A DNA stretch of 64,000 bases from Microvirga antarctica (GCF_017921815.1 NZ_JAGEMM010000006.1:1-64000); one strand, 5' to 3'. Positions 20,426-30,001 are shown, counted from the first letter of the stretch. Translations and numbers: made by a program. Notes: a model not told the origin generated them from the sequence alone.

Positions 20426-20458
20426 GCGGCAGTCCTCGAGCGGACGGATGAAGCGATC

Positions 20459-20473
20459 TGTCAACTGTCGACA
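20459..20473. promoter_or_regulatory. GntR-type operator, site 1 (TGTCAACTGTCGACA)
   Basis: A 15-bp inverted repeat with 7-bp arms, 34 bases upstream of the ATG of the MmgE/PrpD gene at 20425. Its exact reverse complement recurs at 34326-34340 and near copies at 25019 and 32264. FCD-type GntR proteins bind such short palindromes; the GntR gene at 32359 is the likely owner. The binding is inferred; the repeat is seen directly. Confidence 0.75.
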
Positions 20474-20616
20474 TATTGGACGGTCGATTGGAAATCAAGA
20501 GTTTTGTGCTTGCGAACGCGGTGGGACGACGCCTGCCGCCATTCTTCCGCCGTTTCCGCAACTCCAGATCCGCGAAAGCTAGCCCAGTCCGAGCGATCTC
20601 AGTCTCCGGGAGCTTC

Positions 20617-21993
20617 TCAAACAAGATGCAGTTCCCGAACCGTCTCCATGCGGTCCAGGTTCATCAGGCTATCGAAGAGAGTCCCGCGTATCGTCGGCTC
20701 GCTGTCGGACGCCAGGCGATCAAACTTGAGCCGGAGTTCCTCGCAGCTGAAAGGTCTTTCGGGACACCCTGTAAAGCTCTCGCGCGCGCCGCCAAACGCT
20801 GCCCCAGATCGGAGGTGGACCTTCATCTCGATGCTCCAACCTTTCATGCGCGGATCGGAGTGGACTGAGACGCGACGGGTCATGTCCCGAACCCTTCCGT
20901 CATTCAATGCGAGATCCGAATAGACGCGCGGGTCGATCGGGTCGACGAATGCTGCGAGCGCTGTATTGAACGGAAGGCTATACTGGGCCAACATAAGGTC
21001 CGAGGGCTCGGCGTCACTGTGGTGAGAGCAGACTTTGTCGGACGCAGCGATGTCGATGCGTTCAATGGCATCGCCAGAAAACCCCTCAGTCACTATCAAC
21101 TCACGAAGCAATTCCACCGATGCCTGCGATGTCACATGGCACGCGTATTTCTTGATGCACAGATGCTCGATCTCGAACTCATGGCCCAAACCCTGCGTGA
21201 GGAGCGCGGGGTCATTCTCGCCGCAATAGGCATCAAGGATCCCATAACGACCCTCGAGAATGGACAGGGGGCCCTCATAGCCGCTCTGGGCGAGCATCGC
21301 AGCAACGACACCGCTCTCCGCGGCACGCCCAAGGTGGAGGCGTTTGACCATGCCGCCTGATCCTGCCTTTACGAAGGCCAGCAGGCCACCGCTGAGAGAC
21401 CCGCAGATGCCGAATGCTGCACCGACTTGTTCTGGCGGCAGTTTCATCAGCGACGCGCACGCGGCGACCGATCCGAATGGGCCGGTGATGCCCGGAGCAT
21501 GGAAGCCTCGCTTCTCCGCACTGTGCAACGTCGCTTTGCCGATCCGAAACAGAACCTCGCATCCAACCACGATCGCGGTGACAAGATCTCGCCCGCTCGA
21601 TCCGAGGGCCTGGGCCATGGCAAGAGCCGGAAGAGCGACAGTGGCGCCCGGGTGAACCCCGGTGCCGGGCTTTCTCAAGCTATCGAGTTCGAACGCATGC
21701 GCAAATGAGCCAAGCGTCAGTGCTGCTTGAGGGACGTGTAAAGAGAAGCCGGCCTGTCCGGGGATGATGCAGGGACCTCCAGATCCCGTAGCCCGTGCCA
21801 GATCGAGCACCATTTTAGACCACGGGAAACGGCCGCCGAACAACACGCAACCCACGGAATCAGCAAGACATTGCTTCGCCCGCTCGATCGCAACGTCGGG
21901 CAGATCCTCGAATCGGACCTGCGCCACATAAGCGGCCAGCTCCGCGGCAGCCGATGTGACAGACTTCGGGGGCAAATGTACTGACGCCGACAC
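20617..21993 (-). CDS. MmgE/PrpD-family dehydratase (second of four)
   Basis: A 458-residue member of the MmgE/PrpD family, more divergent than its neighbours: the usual D-D-H motif after GHAFELDD is here FAHAFELDSLRKPGTGVHPG, and KRLHLGRAAESGVVAAML replaces the usual HxGHAA segment. It starts with GTG at 21993, one base after the TcuA-like stop, with GAGGCGG upstream. It ends the operon PrpD-TcuA-PrpD. The altered active-site region may mean a different substrate or a decarboxylase/isomerase activity. Confidence 0.9.
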   Translation of the reverse strand: MSASVHLPPKSVTSAAAELAAYVAQVRFEDLPDVAIERAKQCLADSVGCVLFGGRFPWSKMVLDLARATGSGGPCIIPGQAGFSLHVPQAALTLGSFAHAFELDSLRKPGTGVHPGATVALPALAMAQALGSSGRDLVTAIVVGCEVLFRIGKATLHSAEKRGFHAPGITGPFGSVAACASLMKLPPEQVGAAFGICGSLSGGLLAFVKAGSGGMVKRLHLGRAAESGVVAAMLAQSGYEGPLSILEGRYGILDAYCGENDPALLTQGLGHEFEIEHLCIKKYACHVTSQASVELLRELIVTEGFSGDAIERIDIAASDKVCSHHSDAEPSDLMLAQYSLPFNTALAAFVDPIDPRVYSDLALNDGRVRDMTRRVSVHSDPRMKGWSIEMKVHLRSGAAFGGARESFTGCPERPFSCEELRLKFDRLASDSEPTIRGTLFDSLMNLDRMETVRELHLV

Positions 21994-21994
21994 G

Positions 21995-23509
21995 TCAAGC
22001 CGCCTCTGCTTTTTGGCGCGCGAAGCTTGCAGCGCTCTTACCCGCGAGGCGGCCGAAGATGGCGCCGGCCATCAGGCCGGTACCGCTCGCATAATTGAAA
22101 TAATACAGCCCGCCGACAATCTCGCCTGCCGCATAGAGGCCTGGAATGGTCCGACCATACAGATCCGCCACAGCTGCCCCGGTCGATACCTTCAGCCCAC
22201 CGAATGTGAACGTGACTCCGGTGGTGACGTGATAGGCATGGTAAGGCGGCTGATCGAGCGGATTGGCCCAATTCGTCTTGTCGATGGCAAGGCCGTGGGT
22301 GCGCTTGCCATCCTTGATATTTGGATTGAACGGCACGTCTGCCCGGCAAGCCGCATTGAACTCCTGCACCGTCTGCACGAACGCATCGGGGTCAACGCCT
22401 GTGAGTTTGGCCGCCAGCTCCTCGATCGTGTTGGCCTCTGCTTTTGTGACGCGACGAATGCGATATTCGCTGCGCAGGAGGTCCGTCACTTTCGAATCGA
22501 ACACCTGCCAGGCGAACATGCCAGGCTGCCGCATAATTTCCCCGCCATACTTCGCGTAAGTGTGGCTGTGAAAGTTTGCTCCTTCGTCCACATAGCGTTC
22601 ACCCCGCGCATTTATGAGCAGACCGAACGGATAGTTGTGTTTCTGGAATTGGTCGCCGATGGTCAGATCGCCGAACGGCGGCGCGTTCACGTCCCAAGCG
22701 ACGGAATGGCAGCCGGACCAGTTACCGTAAGGCTGCGCGCCGACGGCCAGCGCCATGGTCAACCCGGCGCCCATGTTGAAGCGCGTGCCGCGGACCTTCG
22801 CCAAGTCCCAGCCGGGCCCAAGATAGCGGGCTCGCATTTCGGGGTTCGACTCGAAGCTGCCGCATGCGAGAATGACCGCGCCTGCACGGACCTCAACGCG
22901 TTCGCCGTCCTGTTCGGCGATCACGCCAACGATGCGCCCGTGTTCGCGCAGGAGTTCCACAGCGGGCGTATTGTAGTGGATCGGAATCTGGCACTCAGCC
23001 GCCTTGCGATAGAGCGCTGCCAGCAGTTCGGGACCACCGCCATTGATATGAAGGGCGAGGCCACCCCAAAACTTGAACTTGCCGTCGACCTTGTAGGCCT
23101 GGCGACCGAGGCCGGGATGCAGCTTTACGCCCTGATGCGCTACCCATTTGGCCGTTTCCAGGCTTGAGCGCACCAGAATTTCGCACAGCTCCGGATCGGT
23201 GCGGAACTGGGTCATCTCGTACATGTCGTCGAAGAACTGATCCTCGGTGTAGGTGCCGAAGTCAATATTCTTCAGATCCTCGTCGCTGATGGCGCAGATC
23301 TCACGCAGGTCGTCCGGACCGTTATAGGCGAAGCGGAAAGCGCCGCCGGTGTAGTGAGAGTTGCCGCCTCTTTCCTCAAACGGCGCCGCTTCGATAATCA
23401 CGACTTTGGCCCCGTTCTCGTGAGCGGAAATCGCACCGCACAGGGCGGCATTGCCGGCACCGATCACCAGGACATCAGGCTGACTTGCCGACAATTTCTG
23501 CTCGTTCAT
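21995..23509 (-). CDS. tcuA: FAD-dependent tricarballylate dehydrogenase-like flavoprotein (TcuA family)
   Basis: About 504 residues, of the fumarate reductase/succinate dehydrogenase flavoprotein superfamily. The FAD-binding VLVIGAGNAALCGA lies near the N-terminus, followed by an acidic strand end (VVIIEAAP) and ERGGNSHYTGGAFR, which is characteristic of TcuA. The C-terminal GLYAAGEIVGG and SGTGLMAGAIFGR segments complete the FAD site. TcuA oxidises tricarballylate to cis-aconitate. No TcuB electron-transfer partner is seen in the window. An ATG at 23509 is used; a GTG two codons earlier follows GGAGG closely and is also possible. It lies between two PrpD genes, which fits oxidation of a tricarboxylic acid to an unsaturated one. 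Confidence 0.82.
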   Translation of the reverse strand: MNEQKLSASQPDVLVIGAGNAALCGAISAHENGAKVVIIEAAPFEERGGNSHYTGGAFRFAYNGPDDLREICAISDEDLKNIDFGTYTEDQFFDDMYEMTQFRTDPELCEILVRSSLETAKWVAHQGVKLHPGLGRQAYKVDGKFKFWGGLALHINGGGPELLAALYRKAAECQIPIHYNTPAVELLREHGRIVGVIAEQDGERVEVRAGAVILACGSFESNPEMRARYLGPGWDLAKVRGTRFNMGAGLTMALAVGAQPYGNWSGCHSVAWDVNAPPFGDLTIGDQFQKHNYPFGLLINARGERYVDEGANFHSHTYAKYGGEIMRQPGMFAWQVFDSKVTDLLRSEYRIRRVTKAEANTIEELAAKLTGVDPDAFVQTVQEFNAACRADVPFNPNIKDGKRTHGLAIDKTNWANPLDQPPYHAYHVTTGVTFTFGGLKVSTGAAVADLYGRTIPGLYAAGEIVGGLYYFNYASGTGLMAGAIFGRLAGKSAASFARQKAEAA

Positions 23510-23546
23510 GGTCACACTTCCTCCGCAACGATCGTCGTACTGATTT

Positions 23547-24962
23547 TCAGGCGGCCCCGACGTTCCGGCTCTGCGAGGGCAAGCATGTGACGCGAGCCGT
23601 TCCCGTCAGGATGACATCCGTGACCGCCGACATTGCCGCGACATTCTCAATCTGCATGAGCATTCGGAGGAGTTGCACGGATGCCTCTTCTGTCATTGTC
23701 GGTGCAACGCAGTCGCGAAATTTGGCCTCAAGCGCCCCGGGCGGCATAGGATGATCTCGATCCCGACCGACAGGTCGGTCGACAAACATCTCGTGCTTCT
23801 CGCCCGAATGCAGCGTGACACGGACGCGCGCATAAAAATGCTCGGCCGTGTCCATGGTGGCATCCGGGTCGGGTGCCGCGCGAACTCTGCTCATGATCGC
23901 GCGGATCGCCGGTTCGTTGACGGCTTGGTCAGAAAAGTGATCGAGACGGGAAATGCCTTCCGACAAGGCTCGTGCCAGGACGTATTGAACGCTGAACTTG
24001 CCGTCGAGGCCGGTCTTCGGATCGGGCCGGTTCGTATGACGCAGTCTCCGCGGATGGGTCCAGGATTCCACCAGAGCAACATTGTCAGCGGTTAGGCCGT
24101 GATCCGCCCTCAGCTGAAGCATCGCATCGATGGCCGGATGCGTACTAGCGCAGCAAGGATGACGCTTGAACGCGATTCCCGGTTCGATCACATCGAAAGG
24201 ATCAGCCCATTCAGCAAGAATCCGCTCGGCGGCAAATGTCCCGGCACCGTTATAAACAGCAAGGAACCCTTGAGGGTCTTCGAGGGCGCCCATATTGGCC
24301 GTCATACCGTTCTCGGCGAGAAGCGCTGCAAGCAAACCGTTACGCGCAGCGTGACCGACGTGAAACGGCTTTGTCATGGTGCCGAAATTGGCCTTGAGTC
24401 CGGATGCCATCGAGGATGCGAGTGCCAGCGCGTGTCCAAGTTGGTCAGGGCCCAAGCCGAGAAGATGCCCGCAGGCGGCGGCGCTGCCGAAGGTTCCGAG
24501 TGTTGCGGTCGGGTGCCATCCCTTTTCGTAGTGATGAAAATTGACTGCGCGCCCGAGCTTCGTTTCCAGTTCGACGCCAGCCACATAGGCGGTCACAAAC
24601 GCTTGTCCGCCAAGTCCTCGTTCCTCGGCGAGTGCCAATAGTGCAGGGATAATGGGCGCTGACGGGTGCCCGCCGAGCGTATTGCTGCAATCGTCGAAAT
24701 CGAGAGCGTGCGAAGCAGTGCCGTTGATGAGCGCTGCTGTTAGGACATCTGTGTGCCGGTCACCTCCGAAGACGAGCGCGCGTCCGGGCCCGGCCATGCT
24801 CATCAGGGCTCGATGCAGGGGGAGTGTCGCCTCCGCATGGGCACCTGCGATCGTGACGCCGATGGTGTCGAGAATGGCGTTCCTGGCAGTCTCGACCGCC
24901 TGCGGCGGGAGGGCCGCAAAATCGATCTTGCATATCCGACCGGCAATCTCGCGCAGCAGCAT
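23547..24962 (-). CDS. MmgE/PrpD-family dehydratase (third of four)
   Basis: A 471-residue MmgE/PrpD protein, with ARNAILDTIGVTIAGAH, GTASHALDFDDCSNTLGGHP and KPFHVGHAARNGLLAALLA. It resembles the family branch with the canonical DFDD motif and so is a good candidate for true dehydratase activity. It heads the PrpD-TcuA-PrpD operon. The ATG at 24962 is preferred: the longer frame begins with TTG at 25034, which lies within the 15-bp operator at 25019-25033. The divergent prpB-like gene starts at 25118. Confidence 0.9.
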   Translation of the reverse strand: MLLREIAGRICKIDFAALPPQAVETARNAILDTIGVTIAGAHAEATLPLHRALMSMAGPGRALVFGGDRHTDVLTAALINGTASHALDFDDCSNTLGGHPSAPIIPALLALAEERGLGGQAFVTAYVAGVELETKLGRAVNFHHYEKGWHPTATLGTFGSAAACGHLLGLGPDQLGHALALASSMASGLKANFGTMTKPFHVGHAARNGLLAALLAENGMTANMGALEDPQGFLAVYNGAGTFAAERILAEWADPFDVIEPGIAFKRHPCCASTHPAIDAMLQLRADHGLTADNVALVESWTHPRRLRHTNRPDPKTGLDGKFSVQYVLARALSEGISRLDHFSDQAVNEPAIRAIMSRVRAAPDPDATMDTAEHFYARVRVTLHSGEKHEMFVDRPVGRDRDHPMPPGALEAKFRDCVAPTMTEEASVQLLRMLMQIENVAAMSAVTDVILTGTARVTCLPSQSRNVGAA

Positions 24963-25018
24963 GAGCGACCTGTAGTGCTTGAAGAAGGATGACCCTTGGT
25001 GATCCACAAACCTCGAAA

Positions 25019-25033
25019 TGTCAACAGTAGACA
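25019..25033. promoter_or_regulatory. GntR-type operator, site 2 (TGTCAACAGTAGACA)
   Basis: A 15-bp inverted repeat with one mismatch between arms, in the 155-base gap between the divergent PrpD gene (start 24962) and prpB-like gene (start 25118). It could control both directions. It differs from site 1 at two positions. Confidence 0.7.
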
Positions 25034-25117
25034 ACTTTACGAAATTTCTCTAAATCAGCCTAGAAGTCGTGATGGACGAGATCGCGAATCCGACCTCACA
25101 ACGCGAGCGAGGCAAAG

Positions 25118-26023
25118 ATGACGGTAGATTGGTTGGGGGGGCCGGTATCCCGGAGCCGCGCCGCAAGTTTTCGCAAACTGATCGCATCCCCGACTGCCCT
25201 CGCGGTTCCCGGGGCTTTCGATGGAATGACGGCGCTTCTCGCGCGCAAGGCGGGCTTTGAGAGCCTCTATTTATCAGGTGCCGCTCTGTCGGCCTCGATG
25301 GCGCTTCCCGATCTCGGCTTGCTGACTCTCGATGACGTCTGGCGCCGTGCGCGGGAAATCGTCCGGGCATCCGACCTTCCCCTGATCGTCGATTGCGATA
25401 CTGGTTTCGGAGAAGCCCTGAACGTCATGCGTGCCGTGCGCGAACTCGAAGAGGTGGGTGCTGCCTGCATCCAGATCGAAGACCAGCTGTTCCCGAAAAA
25501 GTGCGGTCACCTGAACGACAAGCGCCTGATTTCGGTAGGCGACATGTGCCGCAAGATTGCGGCCGCCCGTCGGGCCGCAGACCAACTTGTGATCTGCGCG
25601 CGCACGGATGCGGCAGGCACAACTTCGCTCGATGACGCAATCGCACGCGCCAACCGTTACGTTGAAGCGGGCGCCGATCTCATCTTCATTGAGGCCCTGA
25701 CCACGCCGGATCATTTCCGACGCGTGCGGCAGGAAGTTGCCGCGCCTCTCCTTGCCAACATGACAGAATTTGGCCGGACACCACAGACCAGCCGCCAGCA
25801 ATGGCTCGATTACGGCTTCAACGTCGTCATCTATCCGGTTTCGGCTTTTCGGGTCACGTCCAGGGCGGCGCAGGAATTCTACGCGTCACTTGCGTCGACA
25901 GGAGACGTGAGTGCGTATTTGCCGCGGATGATGCCGCGATCGGAACTCTACGACACCATTCAGTACTACGACTACGAGGTGCTGGACGCCTCAATCGCGC
26001 GGACCGTTCTCGATCATCATTGA
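25118..26023 (+). CDS. prpB: Methylisocitrate lyase-like enzyme (PrpB family)
   Basis: A 301-residue lyase that closely follows the PrpB pattern: YLSGAALSASMALPDLGLLT, D92 and D94 in VDCDTGFGEALN, E121-D122 in IQIEDQ, and KKCGH (127-131) with catalytic C129. The late LLANMTEFGRTP and VVIYPVSAFR match methylisocitrate lyases. The expected reaction is 2-methylisocitrate to pyruvate and succinate. GAGG lies just upstream of the ATG. It is followed after 30 bases by another MmgE/PrpD gene, giving a classical dehydratase/lyase pair, though no methylcitrate synthase is present, so the acid may come from outside. Confidence 0.88.
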   Translation: MTVDWLGGPVSRSRAASFRKLIASPTALAVPGAFDGMTALLARKAGFESLYLSGAALSASMALPDLGLLTLDDVWRRAREIVRASDLPLIVDCDTGFGEALNVMRAVRELEEVGAACIQIEDQLFPKKCGHLNDKRLISVGDMCRKIAAARRAADQLVICARTDAAGTTSLDDAIARANRYVEAGADLIFIEALTTPDHFRRVRQEVAAPLLANMTEFGRTPQTSRQQWLDYGFNVVIYPVSAFRVTSRAAQEFYASLASTGDVSAYLPRMMPRSELYDTIQYYDYEVLDASIARTVLDHH

Positions 26024-26056
26024 GCAGCCCGCAGCAACTTCCTCCAAGGAGCCATG

Positions 26057-27457
26057 ATGAGCACTCACGCCAAAGTCGACAATGTCCACACGCGTCGCAT
26101 CGCGGAGTTTGTTTCCGGGCTGACTTACGACGCTGTGCCGCAAGACGTGCGCGAGCGGATCAAGCTTCTCATTCTCGATTCTCTCGGCTGCGCGCTCTAC
26201 GGCGCACGGACCCCGTGGTGTGAGATTCTCCAGGCGACCTTGTCCGGCATCGACGATACGCGAAGCACGACGATCTGGGGAACTGACATGCGTCTCTCGT
26301 CGCCCCACGCTGCCCTTGTCAATGGCACGCAGGTCCAGGGATTCGAGTTGGATGACGTTCACCGCCAGGGTGTGCTGCATGTGGGCGCCGTGACCCTGCC
26401 GTCCTTGATCGCGGTGACGGAGACAGGCGCTCCTCTCTCAGGAAAGGACTTTCTGGCAGCAGCTGTCGCCGGATATGAAATCGGGCCGCGGGTCGGAATG
26501 TGCATGGGGCAGGAACATATCGGACAAGGATGGCACTCCGGTGCCACGCTGGGCGTTTTCTCGGCCGCCGCAGGCGCAGCACGGGCGTTAGGGCTAGATC
26601 CGGAACAAACCATCCATGCTCTCGGTATTGCGGGAACGCAGTCAGCAGGTCTCATGGCTGCCCAGTTCGGCGCAATGGTCAAGCGCATGCATGCGGGGCG
26701 TTCCTCGCAGAGCGGGCTCTACGGCGCACTTCTGGCGCAGCGGGGATTTACCGGCATTATCGACGTGTTTGAGGCGCCGTATGGCGGCTTCTGCACGACG
26801 TTTTCGCGCTCCACAGATCGCTTCAACATGGAAGAGCTCAGCGCAGGGCTCGGCGAGCGGTTCGAGACCATGCGGATTTCTCTCAAGTTCTATTCCTGCG
26901 TGGGCAGCAATCACACGACCCTGGATGCCATCCGGGCGATGCAGGACCGTCGACCCTTTGCCATCAACGAACTCGAGAAGATCGTCGTGCACGGATCGCA
27001 GGTGACCGTCGATCATGTGGGCTGGGAATACCGGCCCGAGGGCTTGACCTCAGCTCAGCTCAACCTTCCATTCTGCGTCGCGACGCTTCTGCTTGAAGAC
27101 GATGTGTTCGTGGACCAGTTCAAGCCGGAGGTCGTGCACGACGAAGCCAGAATTGCCCTTTCACGCAAGGTGCAGGTGGTGCACGATCCCGCCATCACGG
27201 CGCTGGGCTCCAAGTTCCGGCACAAGGTGCGTGTCGAGCTCTTCCTGAAAGATGGTTACCACGACGAAGAGACCCGAGAGGCGCCCCGTGGTAGCGAGCA
27301 ATCTTTCGCAACGGCGGACGAGATCGTAGAAAAGTTCCGCAAGCTCGCCAGCAAAGTCATGAAGGCCGATCAGCAGCAGCAGGTCATCGATCTCGTCCTC
27401 GGAATGGACGACGTGGACGACATGGCAAAGCTGCCCCGGGCCATGCAGGTGCGCTGA
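26057..27457 (+). CDS. MmgE/PrpD-family dehydratase (fourth of four)
   Basis: A 466-residue MmgE/PrpD protein, with LLILDSLGCALYGAR, GTQVQGFELDDVHRQGVLH and KRMHAGRSSQSGLYGALLA. AAGGAG stands just before a double ATG (26054 or 26057). It is translated after the prpB-like gene and should supply it with an isomerised or dehydrated acid. The His in the family GHAA motif is replaced here by Arg (HAGRSS), as in the 20617 copy. The gene ends 25 bases before the convergent TauE/SafE gene. Confidence 0.92.
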   Translation: MSTHAKVDNVHTRRIAEFVSGLTYDAVPQDVRERIKLLILDSLGCALYGARTPWCEILQATLSGIDDTRSTTIWGTDMRLSSPHAALVNGTQVQGFELDDVHRQGVLHVGAVTLPSLIAVTETGAPLSGKDFLAAAVAGYEIGPRVGMCMGQEHIGQGWHSGATLGVFSAAAGAARALGLDPEQTIHALGIAGTQSAGLMAAQFGAMVKRMHAGRSSQSGLYGALLAQRGFTGIIDVFEAPYGGFCTTFSRSTDRFNMEELSAGLGERFETMRISLKFYSCVGSNHTTLDAIRAMQDRRPFAINELEKIVVHGSQVTVDHVGWEYRPEGLTSAQLNLPFCVATLLLEDDVFVDQFKPEVVHDEARIALSRKVQVVHDPAITALGSKFRHKVRVELFLKDGYHDEETREAPRGSEQSFATADEIVEKFRKLASKVMKADQQQQVIDLVLGMDDVDDMAKLPRAMQVR

Positions 27458-27459
27458 AG

Positions 27460-27476
27460 GCCCCCAACCCGGGGGC
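27460..27476. terminator. Possible bidirectional terminator between convergent genes
   Basis: GCCCCC-AACCC-GGGGGC forms a six-base-pair GC stem with a five-base loop in the 25-base gap between two convergent genes. There is no T-run on the plus strand, so it is a weak candidate. Confidence 0.35.
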
Positions 27477-27482
27477 GGCGCA

Positions 27483-28271
27483 TCAAACGCCTCGCCAGGC
27501 GCGCCACAGGAACCAAATGCCCACGCCCGAGACGACGGTTTCAATCAGCGCGACGTGAACGCGCATCGGTAGCCGCTCGACGAGCCAGCGTCCGACGAAG
27601 GCGCCGGGCATCATCGCCAGTCCGACCGCCACCCCGATGAGGAGGCGATCGCGATCGATGAGATCAAGACCGCCGAACATGACGGTCTTCATCAGGTTGA
27701 CGAGAACGCCCACCACCGCATCGGTGGCGATCAGCGCCGTTCCCGAAAGTCCCATTCCGAGCAGAAGGGACAGAAGAATGACACCCGCGCCCGTACTGGA
27801 CCCCGTGATGATTCCGAACACGAAGCCGACGATGGCGATGCGTGGAGGCGTTGGCTCGATCGGTTTGCTTTTCAGGGCCCACCGCAATGGGATTGAGGCG
27901 ATGAGAAAGAGCCCGATGACGGCGGCAGCCATTCGTGGCGACAGGCTGTCGTAGATCATCGTTCCGACCACGATACCGGGAATGACCGCGATCGAGATGA
28001 TGCCGATGAAGCGTGGCTGGACGCTGCGGCGATAGACCCAGAGCCGCATGCCGTTGCCGAAAATCATCGCAATGGTCATCACCGGAACGATGCCCTTGAA
28101 GCCCACAACGGGCACCAGAAACGGCGTGACCATCAGGCCGCCGCCAAAGCCGCTGATCGCTCCGAAGATCGAGCTGGCAATTGCTCCGACAATGAGCAGG
28201 ACCACATAGAGAGGCTCAAGCGCCATCAGGCTAGCCGCTCTGGTGTCGGACAGAGATATCACAAGCCTCAC
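27483..28271 (-). CDS. TauE/SafE-family sulfite/organic anion exporter
   Basis: A 262-residue membrane protein with about eight hydrophobic segments, with the family motif GAISGFGGGLMVTPFLVP near the N-terminus and its repeat GIITGSSTGAGVILLSLLLG in the second half. Members export sulfite, sulfoacetate or other small organic anions. The GTG start at 28271 overlaps the stop of the ABC permease by four bases (GTGA), pointing to coupling; an internal ATG at 28226 gives a more usual N-terminus. It is the last gene of the ABC-transporter operon and may export an anion released from the imported substrate. Confidence 0.88.
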   Translation of the reverse strand: MRLVISLSDTRAASLMALEPLYVVLLIVGAIASSIFGAISGFGGGLMVTPFLVPVVGFKGIVPVMTIAMIFGNGMRLWVYRRSVQPRFIGIISIAVIPGIVVGTMIYDSLSPRMAAAVIGLFLIASIPLRWALKSKPIEPTPPRIAIVGFVFGIITGSSTGAGVILLSLLLGMGLSGTALIATDAVVGVLVNLMKTVMFGGLDLIDRDRLLIGVAVGLAMMPGAFVGRWLVERLPMRVHVALIETVVSGVGIWFLWRAWRGV

Positions 28272-30001
28272 ACTTCCATCTGCGCCTTCCCGGCGATGCG
28301 ACGGAGGATTGCGACAGACAGAATGCTCATGGCGATGAGAACGACCGACACGGCCGCAGCGCTTTCGAAGGTGCCGTTGTCGACGAAGTTGAAAATGGCG
28401 ATTGGCATGGTCTCCGTGCCCCGAACGTTGAGCAGCACTGCCATGCTCAACTCGCGAAGCGTCACGGCGAAAACCATCATCCAGGCGGCCATCATGCCGC
28501 TCTTGAGGAGCGGAACCGAAATGTCAACCAGCGTCCGTGTCCACGACGCTCCAGACATGCGGCCGGCCTCCTCGAGTTCCGTCGACAGCTGCTTGACGCC
28601 GTTGCGGACGAACTGGAATGCGAAGGGAAAACGGTGAGCCGTGAACGCGATGAAGAACAGCCAAATGGTGCCGTACAGAGCCAGCGGAGGCTCCCGATAA
28701 CCAAGGACAAAACCGACCGCGAGCGCGATCCCGGGGAACGCAAATGTGACGGTGCAGATAAAGGTCAGGAGCGCGCGACCCGGCAGTTTGGTGCGCTCGA
28801 TCAACCACACGATGACGAGAGCAAGCACAACGCAGATGCTCGCTGTTCCGGCTGACACCATGAGGCTGTTTCCGACCGCCCGGGGCAGGATCGTTGAGGT
28901 GTCGAACAACGCCGCATAGTTCTTGAAGGTCAGGTTCTGCCACGTGAAGGGAAGGCCCCAGCGGGAAAGAAGGGAGGTTCGGACGAGCACGAAGAGCGGA
29001 AGGGCGACGCTGGCGAAGATCACCAGCATGGAAAAGGCAAAGAGGATCCACCGGCCGATTCCAATGTCTACGGCGCGTGCGACCTTCGGCTTGGCGGAGA
29101 TTACGTTGAAGCGCCGCCTGCCGGTGGCATATCGCTGCAGCATCAACCCGAGGACCGTGAAGGCGATGATCGGCGTCGCAGCCGCGGCCGCGAGTTCGAA
29201 CCGCGGCGGGTAGGAGAACAGCTCGTAGATCTTGGTCGTGAGAGTGTGGAAATACGCGGCGTTGCCGATGGCGGCGGGGGCGCCGAATGCACCCATGGCC
29301 TCAAGAAACACGAAGATCGAAGACGAAACGATCGCCGGCATGACGAGCGGAAGCGAGATTCCGAGCGAGCCACGCCAGGCGCTAGCGCCCGCCATTTGAG
29401 CAGCCTCCTCGTAGGAAGGATCCATGTTGTCGAGAGCTGCCGCGCTGGCGAAGAAAATCAGAGGATAAAAACTGAAGGTGAGAACGAGGATAAGTCCGCC
29501 GCGAGAGAACACACTCCATCCTTTGGCTACTCCAAAGACCTCCCGCATGAATACATTGAGAAGTCCCGCATTGGGTCCGGCAAGAAGGATCCATGCGATC
29601 GCCGTGATGAAATTCGGCATCACGAACGCGATCAGCACCGCCAATCGAATGAACTGCTTGCCCGGCATCGTTGTGCGCGAAACGGCCCAGGCCATCGGCA
29701 GGGCGATGAGCAGGGAGGCTACAGTCGTTCCTGCCGAGATCACGATGGAATTCACGAGCGCGCTAACGAGACCAGGCTCGCTGAAGACTGTAATGTAGTT
29801 GTCGAAGGTAAAGGCGCCGGTGCGCGAGTGCAGGCCGAGATTGAAGAGAATTGCGAGTGGATAGAGAACGAGCCATCCGACGATGCCAACGGCCGCGACC
29901 ATGATGATCGTGCGGAGCCATTCCTGCCGCAGATCTTCAAAGATGGCCAACGCCCGCAGATGGAGGGGACGTGCCTTGGTTGGAAAGGTCACACCTGTCA
30001 C
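28268..30001 (-). CDS. Fused ABC transporter permease (iron(III)/2-aminoethylphosphonate type)
   Basis: A 577-residue protein with two tandem permease modules, about twelve helices in all. EAA loops for ATPase contact are visible in both halves: EEAAQMAGASAWRG near residue 200 and EEAGRMSGASWTRT near 490. Such fusions serve FbpB/SfuB-type iron, 2-aminoethylphosphonate and polyamine importers. It begins with GTG after AAGGAC. It follows the binding-protein gene by 79 bases. With the ATPase at 31146 it forms a complete importer within the GntR regulon, so an organic substrate seems more likely than iron. Confidence 0.92.
   Translation of the reverse strand: MTGVTFPTKARPLHLRALAIFEDLRQEWLRTIIMVAAVGIVGWLVLYPLAILFNLGLHSRTGAFTFDNYITVFSEPGLVSALVNSIVISAGTTVASLLIALPMAWAVSRTTMPGKQFIRLAVLIAFVMPNFITAIAWILLAGPNAGLLNVFMREVFGVAKGWSVFSRGGLILVLTFSFYPLIFFASAAALDNMDPSYEEAAQMAGASAWRGSLGISLPLVMPAIVSSSIFVFLEAMGAFGAPAAIGNAAYFHTLTTKIYELFSYPPRFELAAAAATPIIAFTVLGLMLQRYATGRRRFNVISAKPKVARAVDIGIGRWILFAFSMLVIFASVALPLFVLVRTSLLSRWGLPFTWQNLTFKNYAALFDTSTILPRAVGNSLMVSAGTASICVVLALVIVWLIERTKLPGRALLTFICTVTFAFPGIALAVGFVLGYREPPLALYGTIWLFFIAFTAHRFPFAFQFVRNGVKQLSTELEEAGRMSGASWTRTLVDISVPLLKSGMMAAWMMVFAVTLRELSMAVLLNVRGTETMPIAIFNFVDNGTFESAAAVSVVLIAMSILSVAILRRIAGKAQMEV

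Noticed and set aside
21956..23167. A 403-codon plus-strand frame antisense to the TcuA-like gene.
   Set aside because: It mirrors codon bias of a gene with clear FAD motifs, and no domain is seen in it.
18104..26023. The idea that this is the ordinary prpBCD propionate (methylcitrate) locus.
   Set aside because: No methylcitrate synthase or propionyl-CoA synthetase is present, there are four PrpD-like genes and two lyases, and transport, TcuA and AtuA genes are interleaved.
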